Shown here: positions 7,966 through 16,537 of the stretch, in pieces
How positions within the stretch are numbered: position 1 is the stretch's first letter
How the letters are laid out: the number at the start of each line of letters is the position of its first letter
Assembly (NCBI RefSeq): GCF_016775155.1
Contig: NZ_JAEUGD010000058.1
Location: forward strand, 261,733 to 325,732
From: Fulvivirga marina
Lineage (GTDB): Bacteria > Bacteroidota > Bacteroidia > Cytophagales > Cyclobacteriaceae
Direction: 5' to 3'
Length of the DNA stretch: 64,000 bases
The notes under the pieces: generated by a model
The model's database searches: none
What the model saw: the letters and a program-made list of their open reading frames with translations, nothing else
Told to the model about the DNA's origin: nothing
Translations under genes and position numbers: made by a program

Positions 7966-10267
7966 AGGTATAGCTATATCCGTTAAGCCTGGTTCTAACA
8001 TCGTTTAAAAGAATGCTCACATTCCTGATCTTCCGTTCTTTATAGAGGTTATTTATTTTTGACAGGTGATACCTACTGGTATAGTTTGATCTGACCACGT
8101 AGATATTGGCATCGGTATGTCGCATCAGTATGATATATTCAGCCACATAGCCCACAGGCGGAGCGTCGATGATGACCGTATCATACAACTGCTTAAGATC
8201 ATTAATGAGCTGATCCATTAATGGCAGGCCGATGAGGTTGAGAGGGTTAGGTGGGATAGGGCCTGAATTGATTATATGAAAACCCTCAATTTGGGTAGGG
8301 TGGATGATTTCCTTAAGGCTGCACCCCTTAACTAGATAGTTGGAGAGTCCTTTGCTGTTTTCTACATCAAAATATGCAGAAACACTGGGTCGCCTCATAT
8401 CTGCATCAATCAGGACGGTTTTTTTGCCAGATTGCGCAATGGTAGACGCAAGGTTAACTGCACAAAATGTCTTACCCTCACTTTCTAATGAAGAGGTAAA
8501 CCCAATAACATTCTTTTCTTTTCCCAGTGTCAGGTATTGCAGGTTGACTCGCAACGATTGAAAGGATTCGGTAAGCGGAGTTCTCTTTTCGGAAACAACC
8601 CTTGCCTTTTCATGCTTGCTCCCGTGGATAATGGAACCTATGAAAGGGATCTCTGTAGCCTTAACTATATCTTCCCTTGACACAAGATGATCATTCCAGA
8701 AGTCTTTCAAAACAATAAATCCAATCGGAAAAGCAAGCGTGAAAAACAACGCTGTAAGATATACTAATTTATTATTCGGTGACACCGGTCCACTACCAAC
8801 TACTTTTGCACGGTCTACAACGGTTTTTTCCACTGTGTTGGAAGCAATTGCGATCCCTGCCTCTGCTCTTTTTTCCAGAAGGTAGTTATAAACATTATCA
8901 CTAAAATCGAACTTACGTTGAATATTAACCAGTTCTCTTTCATTACCTGGTAGTCGGCTGAACTCTCTTTTTATTCTTAATATTCGTTGATCCAGATCGC
9001 TCAGAGCGATGCTGGTTACATTGATAATATTCTCCACATTTTCCTGTAGCGTATTTTTTGTATTCCGGATCTTTCGGTCCACCACCTCGGTAATAGGGTT
9101 TTGTTCTTTCGCATTATAGTTTAGCCCTGCCCGTTCCTGGTTCAGCTTCGAAAGTTCTATCAGTAAACTGCTTAGTAAAGGGTCTTCCAGCCCAAAAGTA
9201 GAAGGGGCCACCACATCGCCAAACCTGCCTTCTGCAAGCGATTTTGAGATATAGCTATAATATTTGAGTTTTACCTCTAGGTCAGCCCTTTCTGATTCAA
9301 GCCTGTCAAGGTTTTTACTTAGGTTTTCAGCCGTATAGTTGATATCCTGAATGTTACTCTTGGTGCGAAAATTTTCCAACCATCCCTCTACTCTTTTCAA
9401 AGAATCGGAAACGCCACTAAGCTGGCTATCTATGAATTGAATGGTTTTAACACCCAGTTGATTTTTCTTATGTAGCTCGTTTTGAAGGTAAACATCAAGT
9501 AGTTTATCAAGGAAACGGGCTGTTTTGTGAGGTACGTTTCCTCGCAGAGCTAACTCCACGATGTTAGATTCCCTCGAAATAGGATGTACCTCCAGGTTGG
9601 TCTGATAGGATTCAACAACAGCACTTAAATCATGAATAACAAAATAGTACCCGGTATTTTCTTTCGGGGCATAGAGCTCATTCGGCCGGATTACAAAGCC
9701 CAGATTATGGGTTCGGTAAGGCTTTCCCGCCACTACAACCTGTTTTACATTGATCTCATCAAAGGTATCTTCTATCCGGTTAGTAAGAAAATTATAGGCA
9801 TCGACATCCCGACCCGTAGCCTCAATATTATAACCACCTTCTGGTAATGGCTCAATGTATATCGGCACATTGATGATCTGGTTGACAGTAGAATCAAGCT
9901 CCACAACAAAAGGAAAGTCGCCATACCTTTCTTCTGAATTAAAAGATTTCTCCATAAAATAGGATATACCAAAATCCAATCCCCTTATAGCTTTATTTAC
10001 CATACTATAAGATTTCAATATCCCTATCTCATCTTCCAATTCGGTATCTGAGGTAAAAAGGCCCATGCCCTTCATAAACTCTTTTTCCCCCAGATCATTT
10101 CTATGCTCACTTTTAAGCAGAATGGAAGCTTTGATCTGGTAGATCTTTGTAGCGTATTTGGTGTATAAAAAGGCACCCGGCAACAGCAAAATGGCCGCAA
10201 TGATGAAATAATGCCACTTCGAAAGCAGATATAGTACTATTCCCTTGATATTGATCTTATCATTCAT
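7943..10267 (-). CDS. Wzc-like polysaccharide co-polymerase with BY-kinase domain
   Basis: A 774-residue inner-membrane protein controlling polymer length and export. A Wzz-type domain is bounded by membrane helices at about 20-37 and 501-520, with a long periplasmic coiled-coil region (about 260-450) between them. The cytoplasmic C-terminus is a bacterial tyrosine kinase: Walker A SSLESEGKT at 592-600, Walker A' VLIDADMRRP at 618-627 and Walker B VIIDAPPVG at 698-706. The last residues hold a short tyrosine cluster (Y764, Y766, Y768, Y772) likely to be autophosphorylated. The Walker A loop reads ESEGKT where P-G-E-G-K-T is usual; the lysine and threonine are kept. It follows the Wza-like gene by one base and overlaps the flippase gene. 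Confidence 0.92.
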   Translation of the reverse strand: MNDKINIKGIVLYLLSKWHYFIIAAILLLPGAFLYTKYATKIYQIKASILLKSEHRNDLGEKEFMKGMGLFTSDTELEDEIGILKSYSMVNKAIRGLDFGISYFMEKSFNSEERYGDFPFVVELDSTVNQIINVPIYIEPLPEGGYNIEATGRDVDAYNFLTNRIEDTFDEINVKQVVVAGKPYRTHNLGFVIRPNELYAPKENTGYYFVIHDLSAVVESYQTNLEVHPISRESNIVELALRGNVPHKTARFLDKLLDVYLQNELHKKNQLGVKTIQFIDSQLSGVSDSLKRVEGWLENFRTKSNIQDINYTAENLSKNLDRLESERADLEVKLKYYSYISKSLAEGRFGDVVAPSTFGLEDPLLSSLLIELSKLNQERAGLNYNAKEQNPITEVVDRKIRNTKNTLQENVENIINVTSIALSDLDQRILRIKREFSRLPGNERELVNIQRKFDFSDNVYNYLLEKRAEAGIAIASNTVEKTVVDRAKVVGSGPVSPNNKLVYLTALFFTLAFPIGFIVLKDFWNDHLVSREDIVKATEIPFIGSIIHGSKHEKARVVSEKRTPLTESFQSLRVNLQYLTLGKEKNVIGFTSSLESEGKTFCAVNLASTIAQSGKKTVLIDADMRRPSVSAYFDVENSKGLSNYLVKGCSLKEIIHPTQIEGFHIINSGPIPPNPLNLIGLPLMDQLINDLKQLYDTVIIDAPPVGYVAEYIILMRHTDANIYVVRSNYTSRYHLSKINNLYKERKIRNVSILLNDVRTRLNGYSYTYGAAYQS

Positions 10268-10268
10268 C

Positions 10269-11042
10269 TCAATTAGAGTCTATGTAGCTCAAAATCAGCA
10301 CAGTGGTGGTTGCCGCGGAAAAAAGTACGCTGAGCAGGTCAAGATTGGTACGTTTTACCGTGGCTTTCAGAGGCTCAACATAAAGCACATCGTTGGGCAT
10401 CAGATAAAAGTATTCTGATTGCAGGAGCTTCGGATCGGTAAGGTTTATCAGAACTACCATGTTTCCTTCCGGGTGCTGCCGGATGAGTTTGATATTTTTC
10501 CTATTACCATATTGCGTCAGATCCCCGGCAAGCCCCAAGGCTTCCAGTATGGTTACCTGGTTGTTGAAAACATAATGATACCCAGGGTTCTTTACTTCAC
10601 CCAACACAGTGATTTTAAAACTGAGTAGCTTAACAATTACAGTGGCATTGTTAAGGTACTGCTTGGTATTGTCCTGGATCACCTGCTGTACTTCTTCCAG
10701 TGTCATGTCTTTCACTGTCACCGTACCAATCACAGGCAAGGTGATCTGTCCTGCATCATTTACCGAGTAGCCCTCCAGATACAAATTGCCAGGAGCCATA
10801 TATACAGGCCCCAGGCTGGGAGTGATATTAAAAATATCTGATATTTCAGTATTGCTGACACTTTTTACTTTTACAGAAATAATGTCGTTGGGCTGTATCC
10901 TATAGGGTTGCTTGTCATTTTGAATGAGTTTGGCTCTCTGTTCTGTAAAGCTTTCATCTTGCAAATAAATCATATTCTTGTTATAGTAACAAGAAGTCAA
11001 AGACACAATCAGTATAGCATAAAAGAAATATTTTATGGTCAT
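10269..11042 (-). CDS. Wza-like polysaccharide export lipoprotein
   Basis: A 257-residue outer-membrane export protein of the Poly_export/SLBB type. A lipoprotein signal ends in the lipobox LTSC, so C18 would be lipidated. The N-terminal export domain contains YRIQPNDIISVKV near 47-59, and the following SLBB region includes KITVLGEVKNPGYH and ILEALGLAGDLTQYG, both hallmarks of the family. A hydrophobic stretch closes the protein (about 236-253), probably the outer-membrane-spanning helix. It is shorter than E. coli Wza (about 380 residues) but usual for Bacteroidota. It is the first gene of the operon. The 264 bases upstream presumably hold the promoter, although no clear TAnnTTTG box was found there. 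Confidence 0.92.
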   Translation of the reverse strand: MTIKYFFYAILIVSLTSCYYNKNMIYLQDESFTEQRAKLIQNDKQPYRIQPNDIISVKVKSVSNTEISDIFNITPSLGPVYMAPGNLYLEGYSVNDAGQITLPVIGTVTVKDMTLEEVQQVIQDNTKQYLNNATVIVKLLSFKITVLGEVKNPGYHYVFNNQVTILEALGLAGDLTQYGNRKNIKLIRQHPEGNMVVLINLTDPKLLQSEYFYLMPNDVLYVEPLKATVKRTNLDLLSVLFSAATTTVLILSYIDSN

Positions 11043-11306
11043 AGCAAAGTATGTTATCTCTATCAGTGAATCGGTGACAAATTAGAACCTTACGCCCCCT
11101 TGATAAATGACGTCTCTCATCAAGAGAGAAAATCCTTATCATTTAAATATTCCAATTTTTACACCTTACACTCGGTCATTTTATTACCCTGAGATTAGTC
11201 ACCTCTGAAAACCAATGGTTGATGTATTAAGTATCTTTAAACTGGCTTGACCAATAGAACATTTAGCGGTTTCAGGCTTCCAGGTCAATGCTCAAACTCG
11301 AACCGA
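11043..11306. other. Intergenic region upstream of the polysaccharide operon
   Basis: These 264 bases lie between the methyltransferase gene and the Wza-like gene, both on the minus strand. The region should carry the operon promoter. I see no exact Bacteroidota -7 box on the minus strand, no strong hairpin and no open frame worth reporting. Confidence 0.4.
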
Positions 11307-12212
11307 TCAAACTTTCTCAAATACAAGCCGGTAATGGTCCATAACTTCTCTTTCAAAACATACCCGGTTCGGGCTGACCCTGAATATAGCAACTCGATGC
11401 CTGAACTCTTCATCAGTGATGTACTTTGGCAGTAGTGATAAATACAGCCAGTATTTTTTGACATGAAACTTCCTAAATCTTTTTCTCCACTGGCCAATAG
11501 TCTCTATATAATCGAGCCGTCCATTGCTCTGAGAAATAAGCTTGAAGTAAGGCCGAGCATTTCTTTCTATCATATCCACGCCATATGGCAGCCATGACCC
11601 TGGAAATTCCTTCACCATAAGCGCACATATATATTCAGATGATCCTTTTTTGGCATAAATATCTATATCGTTATAATTGATCATATTTTTACCGAAAGTC
11701 ATCGTTTGCAAATACAACCTGCCTGCTTTAGGTAACAAACGGTATGCTGTTTTAAAAAAATTATGGTAAATTTCTTCCTGTCTGCCTGCTTTCCAGTCTT
11801 CAATTGAACAAAAGTGTTCAAAAGCTCCCACACTGGCAATTGCATCAAAGGTTCCAAAATCTTCCGGCTTGACACTTCTGCAGTCTTTCACATATACATC
11901 AAGGCCATTTTTTCTGCAGGCGGTTGCCTGTCCACTGGATAATGTAAGTCCAACACAAGTTACACCATATTCCTTTATGACGTAACGCATGAAAGGTCCC
12001 CAACCACAGCCCATATCCAAAATGCGGCTACCAGTATGGGTTTTAAGGCTTTCAGCCATGTAATGATGTTTTGCTTGCTGAGCCTCCTCAAGCTGCAAAG
12101 AGAAATTTCCATCATACTTCGCCCCACTAAAGTCTCCCATCTCTCCAATACTCAAGCGAAAAATCTCATCTATTGTGGTATAAGTATAATCCAAATCACT
12201 TTGTTCAGCCAT
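11307..12212 (-). CDS. Cyclopropane-fatty-acyl-phospholipid synthase-like methyltransferase
   Basis: A 301-residue SAM-dependent methyltransferase. The SAM-binding motif I is RILDMGCGWGPFM at 63-75, and the following SVGAFEHF at 127-134 matches the region that holds catalytic residues of the CFA synthase/mycolic acid cyclopropane synthase family. LTLSSGQ near 90 resembles the family's T-L-S-x-x-Q. It is shorter than E. coli Cfa (382 residues) because the N-terminal domain is missing, which is common in stand-alone relatives. It would modify unsaturated lipid chains or a small molecule; the substrate is not readable. It lies upstream of the polysaccharide operon in the same direction, 264 bases away, so co-regulation is possible but unproven. 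Confidence 0.75.
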   Translation of the reverse strand: MAEQSDLDYTYTTIDEIFRLSIGEMGDFSGAKYDGNFSLQLEEAQQAKHHYMAESLKTHTGSRILDMGCGWGPFMRYVIKEYGVTCVGLTLSSGQATACRKNGLDVYVKDCRSVKPEDFGTFDAIASVGAFEHFCSIEDWKAGRQEEIYHNFFKTAYRLLPKAGRLYLQTMTFGKNMINYNDIDIYAKKGSSEYICALMVKEFPGSWLPYGVDMIERNARPYFKLISQSNGRLDYIETIGQWRKRFRKFHVKKYWLYLSLLPKYITDEEFRHRVAIFRVSPNRVCFEREVMDHYRLVFEKV

Positions 12213-12519
12213 GGTATACTTTGTTAATTAGTCTTGCTTCTTCATCATGAAAACTTCCTCCTCCAACGATAACCCGCAGATAGAGAGCGAGCATATAGAC
12301 GCTCCAGAGATATAGTTTTTAGCTTTAATACTATGCCCTCTATATCAACATATAGAAAACCAAGTATGTTTTCCTTTAGCAGCATAAATACCCCTAAAAG
12401 CTCTCTTCAGGGTATTGCAGCTGGCATGGAGTGAAGTAACTACTAAAACAGATACCAGCACAATTCTCTAAATATGCGCCCTTACTGTTTTAATAATGAA
12501 GTTATAACCTAGAAGATAG
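12213..12519. other. Intergenic region with no recognised gene
   Basis: About 300 AT-rich bases between the methyltransferase start and the small membrane peptide candidate. Only very short frames are present (for example 22 codons on the plus strand from 12247). No hairpin terminator, tRNA or repeat was recognised. Confidence 0.4.
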
Positions 12520-12672
12520 TTAATAGAGCCATACACTGATGAACGTCATGATAACAGACCCTATTAGCATGGCCATAACAAAAGCAATAAAAATAGCCGT
12601 GACTATGTATCGAATATGTGGACCTCTAACACGGGAACGCTCCCATGCCACATCGGATTTTATTGTTCTCAT
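12520..12672 (-). CDS. Candidate 50-residue single-pass membrane protein
   Basis: An ATG-initiated frame of 50 codons, found by translating the gap directly. The product has a basic N-terminus (RTIKSD, then WERSRVRG, up to about residue 22) followed by one strongly hydrophobic stretch, about residues 23-42 (beginning YIVTAIFIAF), and a short tail ending SVWLY. The layout obeys the positive-inside rule, with the N-terminus in the cytoplasm. It stands alone between the methyltransferase and the molybdoenzyme gene, in the same direction as both. I do not recognise a family. A chance frame is possible, but the clean basic-then-hydrophobic design in an otherwise empty 730-base gap makes it worth recording. 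Confidence 0.42.
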   Translation of the reverse strand: MRTIKSDVAWERSRVRGPHIRYIVTAIFIAFVMAMLIGSVIMTFISVWLY

Positions 12673-12837
12673 AGCTGTATTTGGTTAAGTTGAATTATTA
12701 AATTAATATGATGCTTTATGGATATAAATGATCTAGGTCTTTACAGTGCGATGAAAGAAATCATTAATTTGATTAAAAAGTGACAATCCTCAGTAGCTAC
12801 TATTATTTAGTCTACCTTGTATGCACAGTTATCACTC

Positions 12838-12960
12838 TTAAGATTTCTGCTTAAGACACAAAACATCACTGCCTAGCTTTATCCTAGAATCCAATTCGTC
12901 ATACTTGAAATTTGCACCTGGAGTGACATGATCCAGGTTGAAGGGCTTACCTCCTCGCAA
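12838..12960 (-). other. 40-codon open frame overlapping the 3' end of the molybdoenzyme gene
   Basis: In the frame shifted relative to the molybdoenzyme, an open stretch of 40 codons begins at a TTG (12960), overlaps the last bases of the upstream gene and ends at a TAA at 12838. The translation looks protein-like rather than random (GGKPFNLDHVTPG, then ELDSRIKLGSDVLCLKQKS). It could be a tiny gene with a TTG start, or the decayed tail of a longer gene. I cannot decide between these from sequence alone. Confidence 0.22.
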
Positions 12961-15241
12961 CTTTAACCACCACGGACTTCGAGATTGGCGTTTTACTGGT
13001 ATGCGCATAGTGATTGTAAGGGATCAACACATTAGCTTCGGGAAAATAAGTGCCTATACACCTTGAAGGAATATCATAGGGGATTACCAAAAAGTTTTTA
13101 GCTATACGCTTTTCACCATCATAGTTACTCACCAGATCTACCTCTTCCTCCAGCTTCAATCCAGCTTGCTTAATATCCTCCCCATTCATGAGCACAACTC
13201 TTCTTTCGTGAAGTATACCTCTATAGCGGTCATCCAAACCATAAATGGTAGTATTGTACTGGTCATGACTGCGGATGGTCATCATCAGGTATTCATCATC
13301 AGCCTGTTTGTGATCGGGGTTTTTATTGACAGTAAAATTGGCTTTGCCGGTCAGGGTTTTGAAATTGCCCTCCCTTGCTCCGTTGGGCAAATAAAAACCT
13401 CCTGGCTTTCTTACACGTTCATTGTAGTTATCAAATCCGGGAATGGTCTGCTCAATAACATCTCTTATATGGTCATAATCAGAGACCAGGTGATCCCAAT
13501 CAACATTACTTTTATCTCCCAGAGTAGCCTTGGCTAATTCTGCTACAATCTTAGGTTCGCTAAGCAAATGTGTGGAAGCAGGTGACTTCCCTCCTCTCGA
13601 TTGATGTACCACGCCAGTGGAATTTTCAACAGTTACGAATTGCTTCCCGCTGTGCTGCATGTCCAGTTCGGTTCGCCCTAGACAGGGCAGAATCAAAGCA
13701 GTTTTACCATGCACCAAATGACTGCGGTTCAACTTGGTAGAAACATGCACGGTCATTTCACATTGCTCCAAGGCCCTGGCCGTTAGTTCTGTATCAGGGG
13801 TGGCTGAAAGGAAGTTCCCTCCCATGGCAAAAAAGAACTTTGCTTTTCCTTCTGCCATGGCTTTAATGGCTCCTACCACATCATACCCTTCCTTATGAGG
13901 CGGTTCAAAATTAAAAACCTCCTTAAGCTTCTTCCCAAACTCTGGCTTTAGCTTTTCCCAGATCCCCATAGTACGGTCACCCTGAACATTACTATGCCCT
14001 CTCACCGGGCAAGTTCCTGCTCCAGGTTTCCCTATGCTGCCTTTAAGCAATAGCAAATTGACAACTTCTCTGATATTGTCTACGGCATTTTTATGCTGGG
14101 TAAGCCCCATGGCCCAACAGGCAATTATTTTCTTTTTCCCAACCAGCAGATCAACAGCCTCCTCAATCTTCTCTCTTGTAATGGAAGTCTGAGCGATCAG
14201 TTCATCCAGGTTATATTTTCCAAGATCAGTGATCAAGTCTTCATAACCACTGGTACTATTTTTTATGAATTCATGATCAAGCACAGTGCCGGGAGCTTCC
14301 TTTTCCCTTTCAAGCAACAGCTTAATCATGGCCTTTAGCAAAGGAACATCACCATTAACACGAACCTGCAAAAACAGATCTGTAAGCTTGGTACCACTTC
14401 CGATTACATCCAAGGGCTTTTGTGGATGCTTGAACCTGATCAACCCAGCTTCTGATAAAGGATTGATAGTTATAATCTTAGCGCCATTTTCTTTTGCCTT
14501 TTGCAGGGCAATTAACATCCTGGGGTGATTGGTGCCAGGGTTTTGACCTATAATCATGATCACTTCAGCCTCATAAAAATCTTCCAGCTTAACGGAACCT
14601 TTGCCAATGCCTACTGTCTCAGACAAACCTGAACCACTGGATTCGTGACACATGTTAGAGCAGTCAGGCAGGTTATTGGTACCATACTGCCTTACGAAAA
14701 GCTGGTACAAAAATGCTGCTTCATTACTAGTCCTGCCTGAAGTATAAAATATGGCCTCATCTGGTGATTTCAATGTATTAAGCTGCTTCCCGATGGTATC
14801 AAAAGCAGCCTTCCAACTAATTGGCTCATAATGAGTGCTACCTTCTTTCAAAATCATGGGTTCCATTACCCTGCCACTTTTCCCTATTTTATAGTCAGAC
14901 CATCCGGATAGTTCTTCAACAGAATATTTTCTGAAAAATGTGGCATCCACCCGGGCTGTTGTAGCCTCTTCAGCTACGGCTTTGGCTCCATTTTCACAAA
15001 ACTCAACGACGGACCTCTCTTTATCGGGATCGGGCCAGGCACACCCCGGGCAATCAAAACCTTTAAACTGATTGATCTTCAACATGGTTTTGGTACCCTC
15101 CAGCACACCCACTTCTCCATAAATATGCTTCATGGATGAGACTATTGCAGGTATTCCTCCTGCTAGTTTTTGGGGGTGTGTCAATTTGATCCCAGTGTGT
15201 TTCTCCGGTGGTTGAGCCTTGATTTTCGAAGGGTCTGACAT
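12947..15241 (-). CDS. YdeP/FdhF-family molybdopterin oxidoreductase (alpha subunit-like)
   Basis: A molybdopterin oxidoreductase of about 764 residues. I start it at ATG 15241; a frame extends 40 codons further, but those residues are not family-like and overlap the LysR gene. Family features are GFDCPGCAWPDPDKE near the N-terminus (the short cysteine motif typical of YdeP), ISWKAAFDTIGKQL, FYTSGRTSNEAAFL, and SNMCHESSGSGL, where the cysteine takes the place of the molybdenum-ligating Cys/Sec of formate dehydrogenases. GQNPGTNHPRML and WAMGLTQHKNAVDNI are cofactor-binding blocks. The C-terminus contains the MGD-binding barrel (MMTIRSHDQYNTTIYG). The electron donor is unknown; YdeP relatives are linked to acid resistance. 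The LysR gene 86 bases upstream probably regulates it. Cofactor genes moeA, moaC and mobA occur at 50-52.6 kb. Confidence 0.85.
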   Translation of the reverse strand: MSDPSKIKAQPPEKHTGIKLTHPQKLAGGIPAIVSSMKHIYGEVGVLEGTKTMLKINQFKGFDCPGCAWPDPDKERSVVEFCENGAKAVAEEATTARVDATFFRKYSVEELSGWSDYKIGKSGRVMEPMILKEGSTHYEPISWKAAFDTIGKQLNTLKSPDEAIFYTSGRTSNEAAFLYQLFVRQYGTNNLPDCSNMCHESSGSGLSETVGIGKGSVKLEDFYEAEVIMIIGQNPGTNHPRMLIALQKAKENGAKIITINPLSEAGLIRFKHPQKPLDVIGSGTKLTDLFLQVRVNGDVPLLKAMIKLLLEREKEAPGTVLDHEFIKNSTSGYEDLITDLGKYNLDELIAQTSITREKIEEAVDLLVGKKKIIACWAMGLTQHKNAVDNIREVVNLLLLKGSIGKPGAGTCPVRGHSNVQGDRTMGIWEKLKPEFGKKLKEVFNFEPPHKEGYDVVGAIKAMAEGKAKFFFAMGGNFLSATPDTELTARALEQCEMTVHVSTKLNRSHLVHGKTALILPCLGRTELDMQHSGKQFVTVENSTGVVHQSRGGKSPASTHLLSEPKIVAELAKATLGDKSNVDWDHLVSDYDHIRDVIEQTIPGFDNYNERVRKPGGFYLPNGAREGNFKTLTGKANFTVNKNPDHKQADDEYLMMTIRSHDQYNTTIYGLDDRYRGILHERRVVLMNGEDIKQAGLKLEEEVDLVSNYDGEKRIAKNFLVIPYDIPSRCIGTYFPEANVLIPYNHYAHTSKTPISKSVVVKVARR

Positions 15242-15327
15242 ATCTAAAAATACCTTGTAATTCTCACATACTAAGTTAAAACAATCGCCACTATTGCCCA
15301 AGGTCTTTCCATGACTTAGGTAAGCTA

Positions 15328-16257
15328 TTATTTTGTGCAGGGTATGGTTGCATCCTGACACCCTCTACAAATTCCGGCAATATTACAACGGAGGTGCTCC
15401 ATAAAGTTCGTGAGGTATTGTGGGGTATCAGGCCTGTTGATGGTTACTGCGTACCACGTCCTAAATAAACCTTTTCGGGTAACCGGAACTACTGCAAGCC
15501 TTTTGTCATGCAAATAGGGCTCAATGATCCATTTCGCCAGCACTTTCACTCCCATTCCTGCCTTTACCATTTCTACCGCAGCCTCGGTGATTTGAATTGG
15601 AATAGCTTTCTTGGGCTGTACATTTTCAGGTATGAGCAGCTTTCTGTAAAGAGTCACCGTTTCCACCGGTAAAGAGTGAATAATAACCTTTTGATCAGCA
15701 AAATCTTTAGCCTGAACATATTTCTTTTTTGTCCAGGGGTGATCTGCGGGAACCAAAGCCAGTAGTTCATCAGTAAACAGTTCCGTAAGCTTAACGTTAG
15801 GGTTCTCCAGCCTTCCGCTGATAACTGCAAGGTCAAGTTTACCTTCAAGAATGTGACTAACGGGATCATTGGAATACTCCGGTAGTATTTCAATATCCAC
15901 ATTGGGAAATTCTTTATTAAAATCTACCATAAGTGAGGGCAACCAATGATAGCAAGTATAACATTCAGTGGCCATTCTTAATGAACCTCTGTCTCCGCTC
16001 ACATATTTTTTCACTGAAATCTCGGTTTGTTCCAGATCATTGAGAATCCGCTCGGCCGACTCCAGAACAATCTTTCCTGCTCCTGTCAAGACCAGCTTTT
16101 TATTAACCCGGTGAAAAAGTGGGGCACCCAACTGAGTTTCAACTTCTTTCAACTGATGGCTCAATGCCGACTGCGACAAAAACAAGTTATCCTTGGCCTT
16201 TGAAAGGCTTCCTTTTTCAGCAACCTCTTTTACCAATCTCAGGTGACGTACTTCCAT
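15328..16257 (-). CDS. LysR-type transcriptional regulator, MetR-like
   Basis: A 309-residue LysR regulator. The N-terminal winged HTH is clear (EKGSLSKAKDNLFLSQSALS at 14-33, with QSALSHQLKEVE as recognition helix). The effector domain begins near 90 with ATECYTCYHWLPSLM, which resembles the A-I-E-C-H-S-C-x-x-W-L of MetR, the methionine pathway activator that senses homocysteine. The tail has an unusual cysteine-rich end (CNIAGICRGCQ). It precedes the YdeP-type gene on the same strand and is divergent from the EamA transporter, so either may be a target. No clear MetR box (TGAA-N5-TTCA) was found in the divergent gap. The MetR resemblance is by eye and does not prove methionine control. Confidence 0.85.
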   Translation of the reverse strand: MEVRHLRLVKEVAEKGSLSKAKDNLFLSQSALSHQLKEVETQLGAPLFHRVNKKLVLTGAGKIVLESAERILNDLEQTEISVKKYVSGDRGSLRMATECYTCYHWLPSLMVDFNKEFPNVDIEILPEYSNDPVSHILEGKLDLAVISGRLENPNVKLTELFTDELLALVPADHPWTKKKYVQAKDFADQKVIIHSLPVETVTLYRKLLIPENVQPKKAIPIQITEAAVEMVKAGMGVKVLAKWIIEPYLHDKRLAVVPVTRKGLFRTWYAVTINRPDTPQYLTNFMEHLRCNIAGICRGCQDATIPCTK

Positions 16258-16367
16258 TTCATGTATTAATTATTTTCATAAATATAAGAAATTAAATTCA
16301 TCATATTAATAGAACCAACAAAAATGCATGTCGTTAACCAGTGTACATCAAAAAACAATTTCACGAC

Positions 16368-16532
16368 ATGAAGGCACTGACACTTACCCCAAATTGCTAC
16401 TGCATTGAAAACGATGTTAAACCCACTACCAACACAAAACAAAACACATGTAAAGCTGATGATTTTGCATGGCACTGCTACCTGAAACAGGAGGGAAAAC
16501 ACAACATCGCCTTATCACTTTTTACTAAATAA
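16368..16532 (+). CDS. Short cysteine-containing frame ahead of the EamA gene
   Basis: A 54-codon ATG frame that ends five bases before the EamA transporter start, so it has operon-like spacing. The product has four cysteines in two pairs (N-C-Y-C near 10, and C-x8-C beginning near 28) and no signal peptide or membrane helix. It might be a leader peptide, a small metal-binding protein or a chance frame. I do not recognise a family. Confidence 0.25.
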   Translation: MKALTLTPNCYCIENDVKPTTNTKQNTCKADDFAWHCYLKQEGKHNIALSLFTK

Positions 16533-16537
16533 GATCA

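Noticed and set aside
13166-13537. A 123-codon plus-strand frame
   Set aside because: Shadow of the molybdoenzyme gene, with no coding character of its own.
15242-15361. A 40-residue N-terminal extension of the YdeP-type gene
   Set aside because: It overlaps the LysR gene and is unlike the family; the ATG at 15241 gives normal length.
16258-16340. A possible LysR binding site (ATTAA-N10-TTAAT at 16291-16310)
   Set aside because: Weak, AT-rich and not clearly a T-N11-A site; it could occur by chance.
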